Assembly: GCF_001439815.1 (NCBI RefSeq)
Contig: NZ_JYLM01000012.1
Coordinates: 1 to 64,000, forward strand
DNA length: 64,000 bases
Direction: 5' to 3'
Source of the DNA: Pseudomonas orientalis
GTDB taxonomy: Bacteria; Pseudomonadota; Gammaproteobacteria; Pseudomonadales; Pseudomonadaceae
Shown here: in pieces, positions 8,824-15,580 of the stretch
How the letters are laid out: each line of letters starts with the position of its first letter
How positions within the stretch are numbered: the first letter of the stretch is position 1
Translations under genes and position numbers: made by a program
The notes under the pieces: model-generated
The model's database searches: none
Told to the model about the DNA's origin: nothing
Seen by the model: only the letters and a program-made list of their open reading frames with translations

Positions 8824-8865
8824 ACAACCGGGTTGATGCCAATACAGTTTTATCGGCCCGGTTGT
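8824..8865 (+). terminator. Possible hairpin after the CoA-transferase gene
   Basis: Perfect 9-bp arms ACAACCGGG (8824-8832) and CCCGGTTGT (8857-8865), separated by 24 bases, starting 8 bases after the stop codon. The loop is long and there is no T-run, so this may be a weak terminator or an mRNA-stabilising hairpin. Confidence 0.35.
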
Positions 8866-8886
8866 CTGATCGACACTTCCAGCAAA

Positions 8887-9052
8887 AACTGTACTGCTGT
8901 ACCGGTCATTTCCTACCGAAATATCCCACAACCTTAAGCAAAAAAGCCTATTTCGCACTCATTCAGTGCAGACAGGTACAGTTGCCCCAATTTCGTACCG
9001 TACAGCCTCTATAAACAGTTAACTGGCCCCTCACAATACAGGTGAACTGTAT
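8887..9052. promoter_or_regulatory. Cluster of CTGTAC/GTACAG operator-like sites upstream of the DUF1127 gene
   Basis: Related motifs recur here. Two direct sites lie 10 bases apart, AACTGTAC (8887-8894) and CTGTACC (8897-8903). GACAGGTACAGTT is at 8971-8983 and GTACCGTACAG at 8995-9005. A dyad ATACAG-gtgaa-CTGTAT spans 9036-9052. The 13-mer GACAGGTACAGTT occurs again, exactly, at 9487-9499 after the DUF1127 gene. Closely spaced direct CTGTACC repeats resemble sites reported for MocR/GntR-type regulators; no such regulator gene is in the window. Assignment to MocR is inference. Confidence 0.5.
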
Positions 9053-9134
9053 CTAGAGAGTCTTGCGTGCGAGGAGGATCATTGGCATCAGTTAAACCAC
9101 TACCTAATCCCGCCACAAGCGGAAGGATGTCATC

Positions 9135-9350
9135 ATGGAACGTACACTCAGTTCCGAACTGTTCTTCGAAGAAAAAGCTGTCAACACCCAGGCTTCCCTG
9201 CCTCTGCGCGTTCTCGCCAACCTGATGTTGTGGCAGCGCCGCATCTCCAGCCGCCACCAACTGGCTCGCCTGGATTCGCGTCTGCTGGCTGACGCCGGTA
9301 TCAGCGAAGCTCAACGCTACGAAGAGCTGAGCAAGCCGTTCTGGCGCTGA
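9135..9350 (+). CDS. DUF1127 small arginine-rich protein
   Basis: 71 residues. The C-terminal 40 residues match the DUF1127 (YjiS-like) pattern: a tryptophan (W33), an RRISSRHQLARLDSRLLADAGIS helix pair and a basic, aromatic end. Small DUF1127 proteins of other bacteria bind RNA or affect phosphate, carbon or motility phenotypes; the role here is unknown. The start is ATG after AAGGA. It lies between copies of a repeated GTACAG-type site and ends at a strong terminator, so it is a single-gene unit, probably under a dedicated regulator. Confidence 0.85.
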   Translation: MERTLSSELFFEEKAVNTQASLPLRVLANLMLWQRRISSRHQLARLDSRLLADAGISEAQRYEELSKPFWR

Positions 9351-9406
9351 TTGGCGCTCGCTGGCCCTGACCTGCCGAGTCCACCGCCAGCACCCTGATT
9401 TGTCAA

Positions 9407-9445
9407 AGCAAAGCCCGCCCCGGGTAACCGGAGGCGGGCTTTGCT
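9407..9445 (+). terminator. Intrinsic terminator of the DUF1127 gene
   Basis: Perfect 13-bp stem, AGCAAAGCCCGCC (9407-9419) and GGCGGGCTTTGCT (9433-9445), loop of 13 bases. The ascending arm ends in TTTGCTGT rather than a pure T-run, but the stem strength and position 56 bases after the stop codon support a terminator. Confidence 0.75.
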
Positions 9446-9486
9446 GTATCTGGGTAAATGAAACTGAAAACAGCAGCGCACTACCG

Positions 9487-9499
9487 GACAGGTACAGTT
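9487..9499. promoter_or_regulatory. GACAGGTACAGTT site upstream of the DUF2388 cluster
   Basis: Exact copy of the 13-mer at 8971-8983. It lies about 185 bases before the first DUF2388 start and is followed by an A/T-rich tract (ttttacattttaaaatataacc) that could contain the promoter. It suggests the DUF1127 gene and the DUF2388 cluster share a regulator. That is inference from the repeat alone. Confidence 0.4.
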
Positions 9500-9684
9500 T
9501 TTACATTTTAAAATATAACCATAACAGTTAACCGCAGGCTTCCGAATGCTCAAGCGGTGACCTAATATCCAGTCACCACGTGGCGAACCTTGTAGAACGG
9601 GCGTCAGATGCCCAATTGCCCAACGTCCGTTTCACTGTGGCCGTTCTGCGCCACCTTACTTTGCTCATCTACAGGAGTTACTCC

Positions 9685-10005
9685 ATGTCCCGTCTTCGCC
9701 TGCTGTGCACCGCCGCCCTGTTGGCCGTTGCTGCCAACGCAAACGCGAGCAGCTTTATCGTGACCACCGATTCGATCGTCGGCGCACTGAAAGCCACCTC
9801 CGACGCCACTTCCGATGCCACGTCCTCCCTGCGCGACAACAAGGTGGTGCGAGCCGCCCGTGATGACGCGGCCAGCTTTGTCGCCAGCGAAGGCGCCATC
9901 CGTGGCGTGAAACTGGAAAGCGCCCTGGCGCAAATCCGCCAACAGGCGCCGCAATTGAACACCGCCACTGACGCTCAATTGGCCCAGGCCATCCTGGCGA
10001 TCTGA
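9685..10005 (+). CDS. DUF2388 periplasmic protein, copy 1
   Basis: 106 residues: signal peptide of about 22 (cut near ANA-SS), then a small mature domain. It carries the shared core DNKVVRAARDDAASFVASEGAIRGVKLESAL and the closing pattern AQLAQAILAI. This matches DUF2388, a family almost restricted to Pseudomonas; some entries carry a mistaken Holliday-junction name. The start ATG at 9685 has AGGAG 7 bases upstream; longer in-frame starts would precede the signal peptide. First of three tandem paralogues leading into the DUF4105 gene. Function unknown; mature product presumably periplasmic. Confidence 0.85.
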   Translation: MSRLRLLCTAALLAVAANANASSFIVTTDSIVGALKATSDATSDATSSLRDNKVVRAARDDAASFVASEGAIRGVKLESALAQIRQQAPQLNTATDAQLAQAILAI

Positions 10006-10022
10006 CGCCAGAGGCAAGCAGG

Positions 10023-10046
10023 GAGAGCCAGTCTGCACTGGCTCTC
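10023..10046 (+). terminator. Hairpin between DUF2388 copies 1 and 2
   Basis: Perfect 10-bp stem GAGAGCCAGT / ACTGGCTCTC around a CTGC loop, 17 bases after the first DUF2388 stop. No T-run follows, so it may be an attenuator or 3'-end stabiliser giving more of copy 1 than of the downstream genes. Confidence 0.55.
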
Positions 10047-10095
10047 ACCCGGTCATTGCGCTAGCCTTGGCGCTCGTTTTCAGTTGTCGAGTGCC

Positions 10096-10404
10096 ATGGC
10101 TTTTTCATACCGCCTGTTGATTGTCCCTTTACTGTTCTGTGCCTGCTGGGCACCGTTGGCTTCGGCCTTTGACGTCTCCGTTCAGAGCACCGTTGTCAGC
10201 GCGTATGCCACCAGCAAGGTGACGTCCGCGCCGTTCGATAACAAGTTGGTCCGGGTTGCCAGGGATGATGCTGCTGCTTTCATTGCCACTGACGGCCAAT
10301 GGCGGGGCGCACGCCTGGAGTCCGCGCTGGATTACCTGCGCCGTACCCAACCAAAACTTCATGCAAGCGACCTTGAACTGGCGCAGGCAATTCTCGTCCA
10401 ATAA
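10096..10404 (+). CDS. DUF2388 periplasmic protein, copy 2
   Basis: 102 residues with a signal peptide (about 1-25, ending LASA-FD) and the DUF2388 core (DNKLVRVARDDAAAFIATDGQWRGARLESAL, ending LELAQAILVQ). It lacks the Ser/Thr-Asp repeats of copies 1 and 3 around the middle, so it is the most diverged of the trio. I used the ATG at 10096; a TTG four codons upstream is possible. The Shine-Dalgarno match is weak, so expression may be low or dependent on the upstream gene. Confidence 0.8.
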   Translation: MAFSYRLLIVPLLFCACWAPLASAFDVSVQSTVVSAYATSKVTSAPFDNKLVRVARDDAAAFIATDGQWRGARLESALDYLRRTQPKLHASDLELAQAILVQ

Positions 10405-10405
10405 T

Positions 10406-10430
10406 CATCTTTGTATGTCCATCTTTGTAT
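10406..10430. repeat. Tandem 11-bp repeat between DUF2388 copies 2 and 3
   Basis: CATCTTTGTAT occurs at 10406-10416 and again at 10420-10430 (14-base period), immediately before the ribosome-binding site of copy 3. It looks like a small recent duplication; any role in translation is not known. Confidence 0.6.
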
Positions 10431-10442
10431 TGGAGTCACCCC

Positions 10443-10763
10443 ATGCGTAGCCCGTTGATCGTCGCCGCCCTCGGCCTGCTGTTTCTGGCTGATGTCGCCC
10501 AGGCGCAAACCCTGAAGGCCACCAGTAACATCGTCGTTCGCGCTTCGGCGCGCACCATTGATTTCACCTCCGACACCACCACCTCCATCCGCGATTCCAA
10601 GATCGTGCGCGAAGCCCATGATGATGCCGCCAGTTTCGTCGCCAGCAACGGCGAGATCCGTGGCGCGCAACTCGAAGCGGCCTTCGACACCCTGCGCACC
10701 CGCGTACCGCAAGCCCGTGATGCCAGCGACCAGACGCTCGCCGAAGCTATTCTCGCTCTGTGA
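10443..10763 (+). CDS. DUF2388 periplasmic protein, copy 3
   Basis: 106 residues with signal peptide (about 1-20, ending ADVAQA-QT) and the family core DSKIVREAHDDAASFVASNGEIRGAQLEAAFDTLR, ending QTLAEAILAL. It is closer to copy 1 than to copy 2. The start ATG at 10443 has GGAG upstream. Its TGA stop overlaps the GTG start of the next gene by four bases (GTGA), so translation of the DUF4105 protein is coupled to it. This links the small secreted proteins functionally to the large one. Confidence 0.86.
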   Translation: MRSPLIVAALGLLFLADVAQAQTLKATSNIVVRASARTIDFTSDTTTSIRDSKIVREAHDDAASFVASNGEIRGAQLEAAFDTLRTRVPQARDASDQTLAEAILAL

Positions 10764-12721
10764 GGCGAGTCAAAGCCTGGCTCCTGGCCGGGGCTGTGCT
10801 GCTGTGTGCCGGTGCAGCCCAGGCCAGCCTGCAACTGCAGCTCAAGACCGATGGCCTGAGCCTGGCTGAACAGCAAGCCAGCCAGGCATTGCTCGATGAA
10901 GCGATGGGCGCCCTGCCGCCGCGCTTCATCGAGCAACTGGACCGCCGCATCGAGGTCGGCTGGACTGACAAGATGCCTGCAAACGCTTACGGCCAGGCCT
11001 CCCTGGTATCCGAACTGGACCTGAACCGAAACCTGCTGGCCAGCCTGACCGACGGCAGCGCCGCCACCCGCAAAACCAACCGCCCCCACGGCACTGTGCG
11101 CCAGGAAATGCTCGCCACCGTGCTGCATGAACTGACCCACATCTATGACCGTGCGCGCCTGTGGTCCAAAGACGAGCGCGCCCTGATCCAGCGCTGCAGC
11201 CGCCAGAACAACATCACTGGCCTGATTGGCCTGCCCGATCAGTGCCGCGGCCAGAACGACCGTCGCTTCACCCTGAGTGACGACCCGCGCCTGCTGGACC
11301 TCGCCGGCTGGCCACAATACGTCGGCCGTCGCGGCGAACGCGAACAGCACAACAACCAGGTGGTCCGCAGCCCGGACATCTACGAAACCACCAGCCCGCT
11401 GGAGTTTGTCGCGGTCAACATGGAGTACTTCCTCCTCGACCCCAGCTACGCCTGTCGCCGTCCTGCACTGGCGCGCTATTACAAGGAGCACTTCGGCTGG
11501 GCGCCACCCGGGCAGGACAAGTGCGGCAATACCTACGCGTTTCTAAACGCCGGCAACGATTTCGCCAAGACACCGTTGGGCCATATCGACCCGGAGCGCG
11601 TCTATGAAATCGACTACCTGCTCGCCGAAGCCAACCAGAATCTGGTGAGCCGCTGGGGCCATAGCATGCTGCGCCTGGTGATCTGTGCGCCCGGCCGTCC
11701 TCGCGGGCCGGATTGCCGGCTGGACCTGGATCAGCACCTGGTGTTGTCCTACCGCGCCTTCGTCGGCGACGTACAGCTGTCGAGCTGGGACGGCCTGGTA
11801 GGCAAATACCCGTCGCGACTGTTTGTGCTGCCGCTGGCCCAAGTCATCGACGAATACACCAAGACCGAATTGCGCGGCCTGGCGTCAGTGCCGCTCAAGC
11901 TCAGCCGTCAGGAAATCAACGACACGGTCGAACATGCCGCCGAGATGCACTGGAGCTACGACGGCAACTACTTCTTCATTTCCAACAACTGCGCGGTGGA
12001 AAGCTTGAAGTTGTTGCGCAGTGGCAGTGCGAATCCACAATTGACCGGCCTGGACAACATCACCCCCAATGGCTTGCTGGAGGTGCTCAGCGCGCGTGGG
12101 CTGGCCGACATCAGCGTACTGGACGACAAGCGCGAAGCGTTGCGCCTGGGCTATCACTTTGACTCGTTCCGCGAGCGCTACCAGGCGATGTTCGATGTAC
12201 TGCGCAAGCGCCTGCCGATCAAGCAGACCCAGGTCGAAGACTGGCTGTCGCTGAATGCGCAGGAGCGCCGCCAATGGTTCAGCCAGGCCGACTTGCGAAC
12301 CAGCGCCGCATTGCTGTTGCTGGAACAGGCCAGCTTTCGCAAACAATTGATGCTCGCCCAGGACGAAGTCAAACAACGCTACCTCAATGCCCGGGAGCTG
12401 AAAAACGGTGGCATGGAACACGCCAACAACACATTGCAGCAAATCCTCGCCAACAGCGGCTTCCTCAGTCGCCCGGCCGAGTTGCTCGACAGTGGTGGCT
12501 ACGGCCTGCCGCAGCCGTCGGAGGCCAAGCGGCTGGAATCGGAAAGTGCCGAGCGCCAGAAGCAACTGCAATCATTGACCGGCGAGCTGGATAAAGAGGT
12601 GAGGGCGCTGCTCGATCCGTCCCGCGCTGCCGAGATTGCCGCCTGTGAGGCCAACCTCAAGCAGATGGGTGAGCACTTGCGAGCGTTGCATAAAGCGGCC
12701 GGCGGCCTTGAACTTCCGTAA
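10760..12721 (+). CDS. Secreted zincin-like plus DUF4105 (Lnb-like) protein
   Basis: 653 residues with a signal peptide (about 1-22). Region 2 (about 40-270) contains a zincin-type HELTH motif at 123-127, with a downstream glutamate-rich segment SPLEFVAVNMEYF (212-224) that could give the third metal ligand. Region 3 (about 275-480) matches DUF4105: SRWGHSMLRL with H301, and FISNNCAVESLKLLR with C411, the His/Cys pair typical of NlpC/P60-like and Lnb periplasmic domains. A glutamine/glutamate-rich helical tail follows (about 500-650). DUF4105 is the N-terminal domain of the lipoprotein N-acyl transferase Lnb, which suggests an acyl-transfer or amidase role in the envelope. Substrate unknown. 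Confidence 0.85.
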   Translation: MRRVKAWLLAGAVLLCAGAAQASLQLQLKTDGLSLAEQQASQALLDEAMGALPPRFIEQLDRRIEVGWTDKMPANAYGQASLVSELDLNRNLLASLTDGSAATRKTNRPHGTVRQEMLATVLHELTHIYDRARLWSKDERALIQRCSRQNNITGLIGLPDQCRGQNDRRFTLSDDPRLLDLAGWPQYVGRRGEREQHNNQVVRSPDIYETTSPLEFVAVNMEYFLLDPSYACRRPALARYYKEHFGWAPPGQDKCGNTYAFLNAGNDFAKTPLGHIDPERVYEIDYLLAEANQNLVSRWGHSMLRLVICAPGRPRGPDCRLDLDQHLVLSYRAFVGDVQLSSWDGLVGKYPSRLFVLPLAQVIDEYTKTELRGLASVPLKLSRQEINDTVEHAAEMHWSYDGNYFFISNNCAVESLKLLRSGSANPQLTGLDNITPNGLLEVLSARGLADISVLDDKREALRLGYHFDSFRERYQAMFDVLRKRLPIKQTQVEDWLSLNAQERRQWFSQADLRTSAALLLLEQASFRKQLMLAQDEVKQRYLNARELKNGGMEHANNTLQQILANSGFLSRPAELLDSGGYGLPQPSEAKRLESESAERQKQLQSLTGELDKEVRALLDPSRAAEIAACEANLKQMGEHLRALHKAAGGLELP

Positions 12722-12748
12722 ATACTCAGCTAATCAAGTAATCCCAAT

Positions 12749-12934
12749 GTGGGAGGGGGCTTGCCCCAATGCCAGTCAGTCAAGGCTTTTTGTAGGAGCG
12801 AGCTTGCTCGCGAAAAATTCAGAGGCACCGCGCTCATTCAGAAAGCACGCGTTATCGTTGACGTTTTTCGCGAGCAAGCTCGCTCCTACAGACGGCGGTG
12901 TACGCTTAACTGACTGGCAAGCCCCCTCCCACAC
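12749..12934. repeat. Nested REP element (outer GTGGGAGGGGG arms, inner GAGCGAGCTTGCTCGCG arms)
   Basis: Outer inverted arms GTGGGAGGGGGCTTGCCCC (12749-12767) and its complement (12916-12934) enclose a second inverted pair, starting TGTAGGAGCGAGCTTGCTCG at 12791 and ending at 12890. The inner spacer of 46 bases (12818-12863) recurs at 42026-42178 in the opposite orientation with three differences. It fills most of the gap between the DUF4105 gene and the citrate transporter. REP doublets of this kind are mobilised by RAYT transposases, none of which is in this window. Confidence 0.9.
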
Positions 12935-13186
12935 TTTTTATCCGCATAGGCCTTAAGACCGAATGTCACCTGTTTTCCCGGCGAAAGCTGGCTGAAAGCT
13001 TACCCGTCTAGGATCACCTCCACTGTCGGCAATAGACCGACTGTTAACAACAACAATGGTGATTCCCGATGTCCGCCCGTACCCGTCTGTTTACCCCAAC
13101 TCCCCCCGTACGCCTCGTGCCTTTCGTTCTGCGCTGACCCCACCCGGTTCGCCATTCCCTAGCCGCGCTACGCCTGGAGTATTCCT

Positions 13187-14494
13187 ATGCTGACTTTCCT
13201 TGGCTTTGCCATGGTCATCACGTTCATGTTCCTGATCATGACCAAGCGCCTGTCTGCGCTGATCGCCTTGATCATCGTGCCAATCCTGTTCGCGCTGTTC
13301 GGCGGCTTTGCGCCGAAGATCGGCCCGATGATGCTCGAAGGCATCACCAAGCTCGCGCCAACTGGCGTGATGCTGATGTTCGCCATCCTCTACTTCGCCC
13401 TGATGATCGACTCCGGCCTGTTCGACCCGGCCGTGCGCAAGATTCTCAAGATGGTCAAGGGCGACCCGTTGAAAGTCTCGGTAGGCACCGCCGTACTGGC
13501 CCTGGTGGTGTCCCTCGACGGTGATGGCGCCACCACCTATATGATCTGCGTCGCTGCGATGTTGCCGCTGTACCAGCGCATCGGCATGAGCCCGCGCATC
13601 ATGGCCGGCTTGATCATTCTTGCCGGTGGCGTGATGAACATGACGCCTTGGGGCGGCCCGACGGCCCGCGCCGCCAGTGCGCTGCATGTGGATCCCTCGG
13701 ACATCTTCGTGCCGATGATCCCGGCCATGGCGGCCGGCGTGGTGGCGATCCTGGCAATTGCCTACATGTACGGCAAGCGCGAGCGCGCACGCCTGGGTGA
13801 ACTGCATCTGCAAGGTGACGAGATCGACCACAGCGAAATCAGCGTGTCGCAGTTCCCCGACGCCCGCCGTCCGAAGCTGATCTGGTTCAACGGCGCGCTG
13901 ACGCTTGCCCTGATGTGCACACTGATCGCCGGCCTGCTGCCGCTGCCCGTGCTGTTCATGGTGGCATTCAGTATTGCGATGATCGTCAACTACCCATGCC
14001 TGCAACAGCAGAAAGACCGCGTCGCCGCCCACGCCGGCAGCGTATTGGCGGTGGTCGGGCTGATCTTCGCCGCCGGTATCTTCACGGGCATCCTGTCGGG
14101 CACCGGCATGGTCGATGCCATGTCCAAAAGCTTGCTGGCGGTCATCCCTGAAGCCCTGGGCCCGTACCTTGCCGTAATCACCGCGCTGGTGAGCATGCCG
14201 TTCACCTTCTTCATGTCCAACGATGCGTTCTACTACGGCGTACTGCCCGTACTGGCCGAAGCCGCCAGCCACTACGGCATCACCGCCGTGGAAATGGCGC
14301 GTGCGTCAATCGTCGGGCAGCCGGTGCATCTGCTCAGCCCGCTGGTACCCTCGACCTACTTGCTGGTCGCCCTGGCGGGTATCGAGTTTGGCGATCACCA
14401 GCGCTTCACCCTGAAGTGGGCAGTGCTGGTATGCCTGTGCATAATGGTCGCCGCGCTGCTGATGGGGATTTTTCCGCTGTTCAGCACTCTATAA
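13187..14494 (+). CDS. CitMHS-family citrate:proton symporter
   Basis: 435-residue inner-membrane transporter with about 11-12 hydrophobic segments. It matches the CitMHS family (Bacillus CitM/CitH; metal-citrate:H+ symport). Family-like blocks are VSLDGDGATTYMICVAAMLPLY near 108-130, GGVMNMTPWGGPTARAASAL near 148-167 and SNDAFYYGVLPVLAEAASHYGI near 343-365. ATG start at 13187, preceded by GGAG. No citrate two-component system or TctABC genes lie next to it, and which metal-citrate complex it takes cannot be told. Confidence 0.9.
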   Translation: MLTFLGFAMVITFMFLIMTKRLSALIALIIVPILFALFGGFAPKIGPMMLEGITKLAPTGVMLMFAILYFALMIDSGLFDPAVRKILKMVKGDPLKVSVGTAVLALVVSLDGDGATTYMICVAAMLPLYQRIGMSPRIMAGLIILAGGVMNMTPWGGPTARAASALHVDPSDIFVPMIPAMAAGVVAILAIAYMYGKRERARLGELHLQGDEIDHSEISVSQFPDARRPKLIWFNGALTLALMCTLIAGLLPLPVLFMVAFSIAMIVNYPCLQQQKDRVAAHAGSVLAVVGLIFAAGIFTGILSGTGMVDAMSKSLLAVIPEALGPYLAVITALVSMPFTFFMSNDAFYYGVLPVLAEAASHYGITAVEMARASIVGQPVHLLSPLVPSTYLLVALAGIEFGDHQRFTLKWAVLVCLCIMVAALLMGIFPLFSTL

Positions 14495-14510
14495 TCGTAC
14501 CGACTCACTC

Positions 14511-14537
14511 ACCGCGCGGCGCTGCAGCTTGCGCGGT
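14511..14537 (+). terminator. Hairpin between citrate transporter and terC
   Basis: Arms ACCGCGC (14511-14517) and GCGCGGT (14531-14537) with a 13-base loop, 17 bases after the transporter stop. No T-run follows. Partial terminator or processing signal. Confidence 0.35.
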
Positions 14538-14561
14538 TAACACTTGCTCAAAGGAATACAC

Positions 14562-15329
14562 ATGGAATGGCTGACCAATCCGGAAATCTGGATTGCCTTC
14601 TTCACCCTGACGGCGCTCGAGATCGTCCTGGGCATCGATAACATCATCATGATTTCGATCCTGGTCAGCCGCATGCCCAAGCACATGCAGGCGCGCACCC
14701 GGATCTTCGGCCTCGCCCTGGCGATGGTCACGCGCATCCTGTTGCTGCTGTCGATCACCTGGGTCATGCAACTGACCAACGATCTGTTCGTGGTCTTCGG
14801 CCAGGGCATCTCCGGTCGCGACCTGATCCTGTTCTTCGGTGGCTTGTTCCTGCTGTGGAAAAGCTCCCAGGAGATGTACCACGCCCTGGAAGGTGAAGAC
14901 GAAAGCCACGACGAGCCCAAGGGCGGCGGCGGCAAGTTCATCTACACCATTATCCAGATTGCGATCATCGATATCGTGTTCTCCCTGGATTCGGTCATCA
15001 CCGCCGTCGGCATGGTTTCCCATGTGCCGGTCATGGTCGCCGCCATCGTGGTTGCCGTATTGGTGATGATGCTGGCTGCCGGCACCATCAGCGAATTCAT
15101 CGACAAGCACCCGTCGCTGAAGATGCTGGCGCTGTCGTTCCTGCTGGTGGTGGGTACCGTGCTGATCGCCGAATCCTTCGACGTTCATGTGCCCAAAGGC
15201 TACGTCTACTTCGCCATGGCGTTCTCGCTGGCGGTGGAAGCGGTGAACATCAAGATGCGCACCGCCATCGCGAAAAAGAAGAAGCAGCAGGATCCGGTGA
15301 AACTGCGCAAGGACGTTCCGGGTCAATAA
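14562..15329 (+). CDS. TerC-family membrane protein
   Basis: 255 residues with about seven transmembrane helices. Two internally similar acidic motifs within helices, ALEIVLGIDNIIMISIL (about 17-33) and IIDIVFSLDSVITAVGM (about 135-151), are the TerC hallmark. TerC homologues export manganese or help load metals into secreted enzymes, so metal efflux is a reasonable guess. I chose the ATG at 14562 with AAGGAA upstream, six codons inside the longest open frame. The gene is followed directly by a REP element. Confidence 0.9.
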   Translation: MEWLTNPEIWIAFFTLTALEIVLGIDNIIMISILVSRMPKHMQARTRIFGLALAMVTRILLLLSITWVMQLTNDLFVVFGQGISGRDLILFFGGLFLLWKSSQEMYHALEGEDESHDEPKGGGGKFIYTIIQIAIIDIVFSLDSVITAVGMVSHVPVMVAAIVVAVLVMMLAAGTISEFIDKHPSLKMLALSFLLVVGTVLIAESFDVHVPKGYVYFAMAFSLAVEAVNIKMRTAIAKKKKQQDPVKLRKDVPGQ

Positions 15330-15332
15330 ACC

Positions 15333-15432
15333 TGTAGGAGCGAGCTTGCTCGCGAAGAACCCAAGGACAACGCGTTAAGCCAGGCAGTACGCGTAATCGT
15401 TGACGTTCTTCGCGAGCAAGCTCGCTCCTGCA
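15333..15432. repeat. REP doublet, GAGCGAGCTTGCTCGCG type
   Basis: Inverted arms starting TGTAGGAGCGAGCTTGCTCG (15333) and ending with the complement at 15432. The spacer ends in the same ATCGTTGACG string as the inner units at 12749-12934 and 42026-42178, but its 5' half has diverged. Starts three bases after the terC stop. The outer GTGGGAGGGGG arms are absent here. Confidence 0.88.
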
Positions 15433-15580
15433 TATGACAGTTTTGTTTCAATCCCGAGTTTAGCTATGCGATGCTGGCGCAGAGCCCATTCGCCAACTAC
15501 AGCTTAAGTACAAGACGTAGAGCGGCACGCGGCAACTTTCCTTCGCTCCTGCTGGAGCGCACCCACACGGGGGGCCGAGC

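Noticed and set aside
12749..12934. CRISPR-like repeats
   Set aside because: The repeats are inverted pairs dispersed in many gaps, not regularly spaced direct repeats, and no cas genes are present.
13069..13137. 22-codon frame before the citrate transporter, a possible leader peptide
   Set aside because: No ribosome-binding site and no attenuator hairpin behind it.
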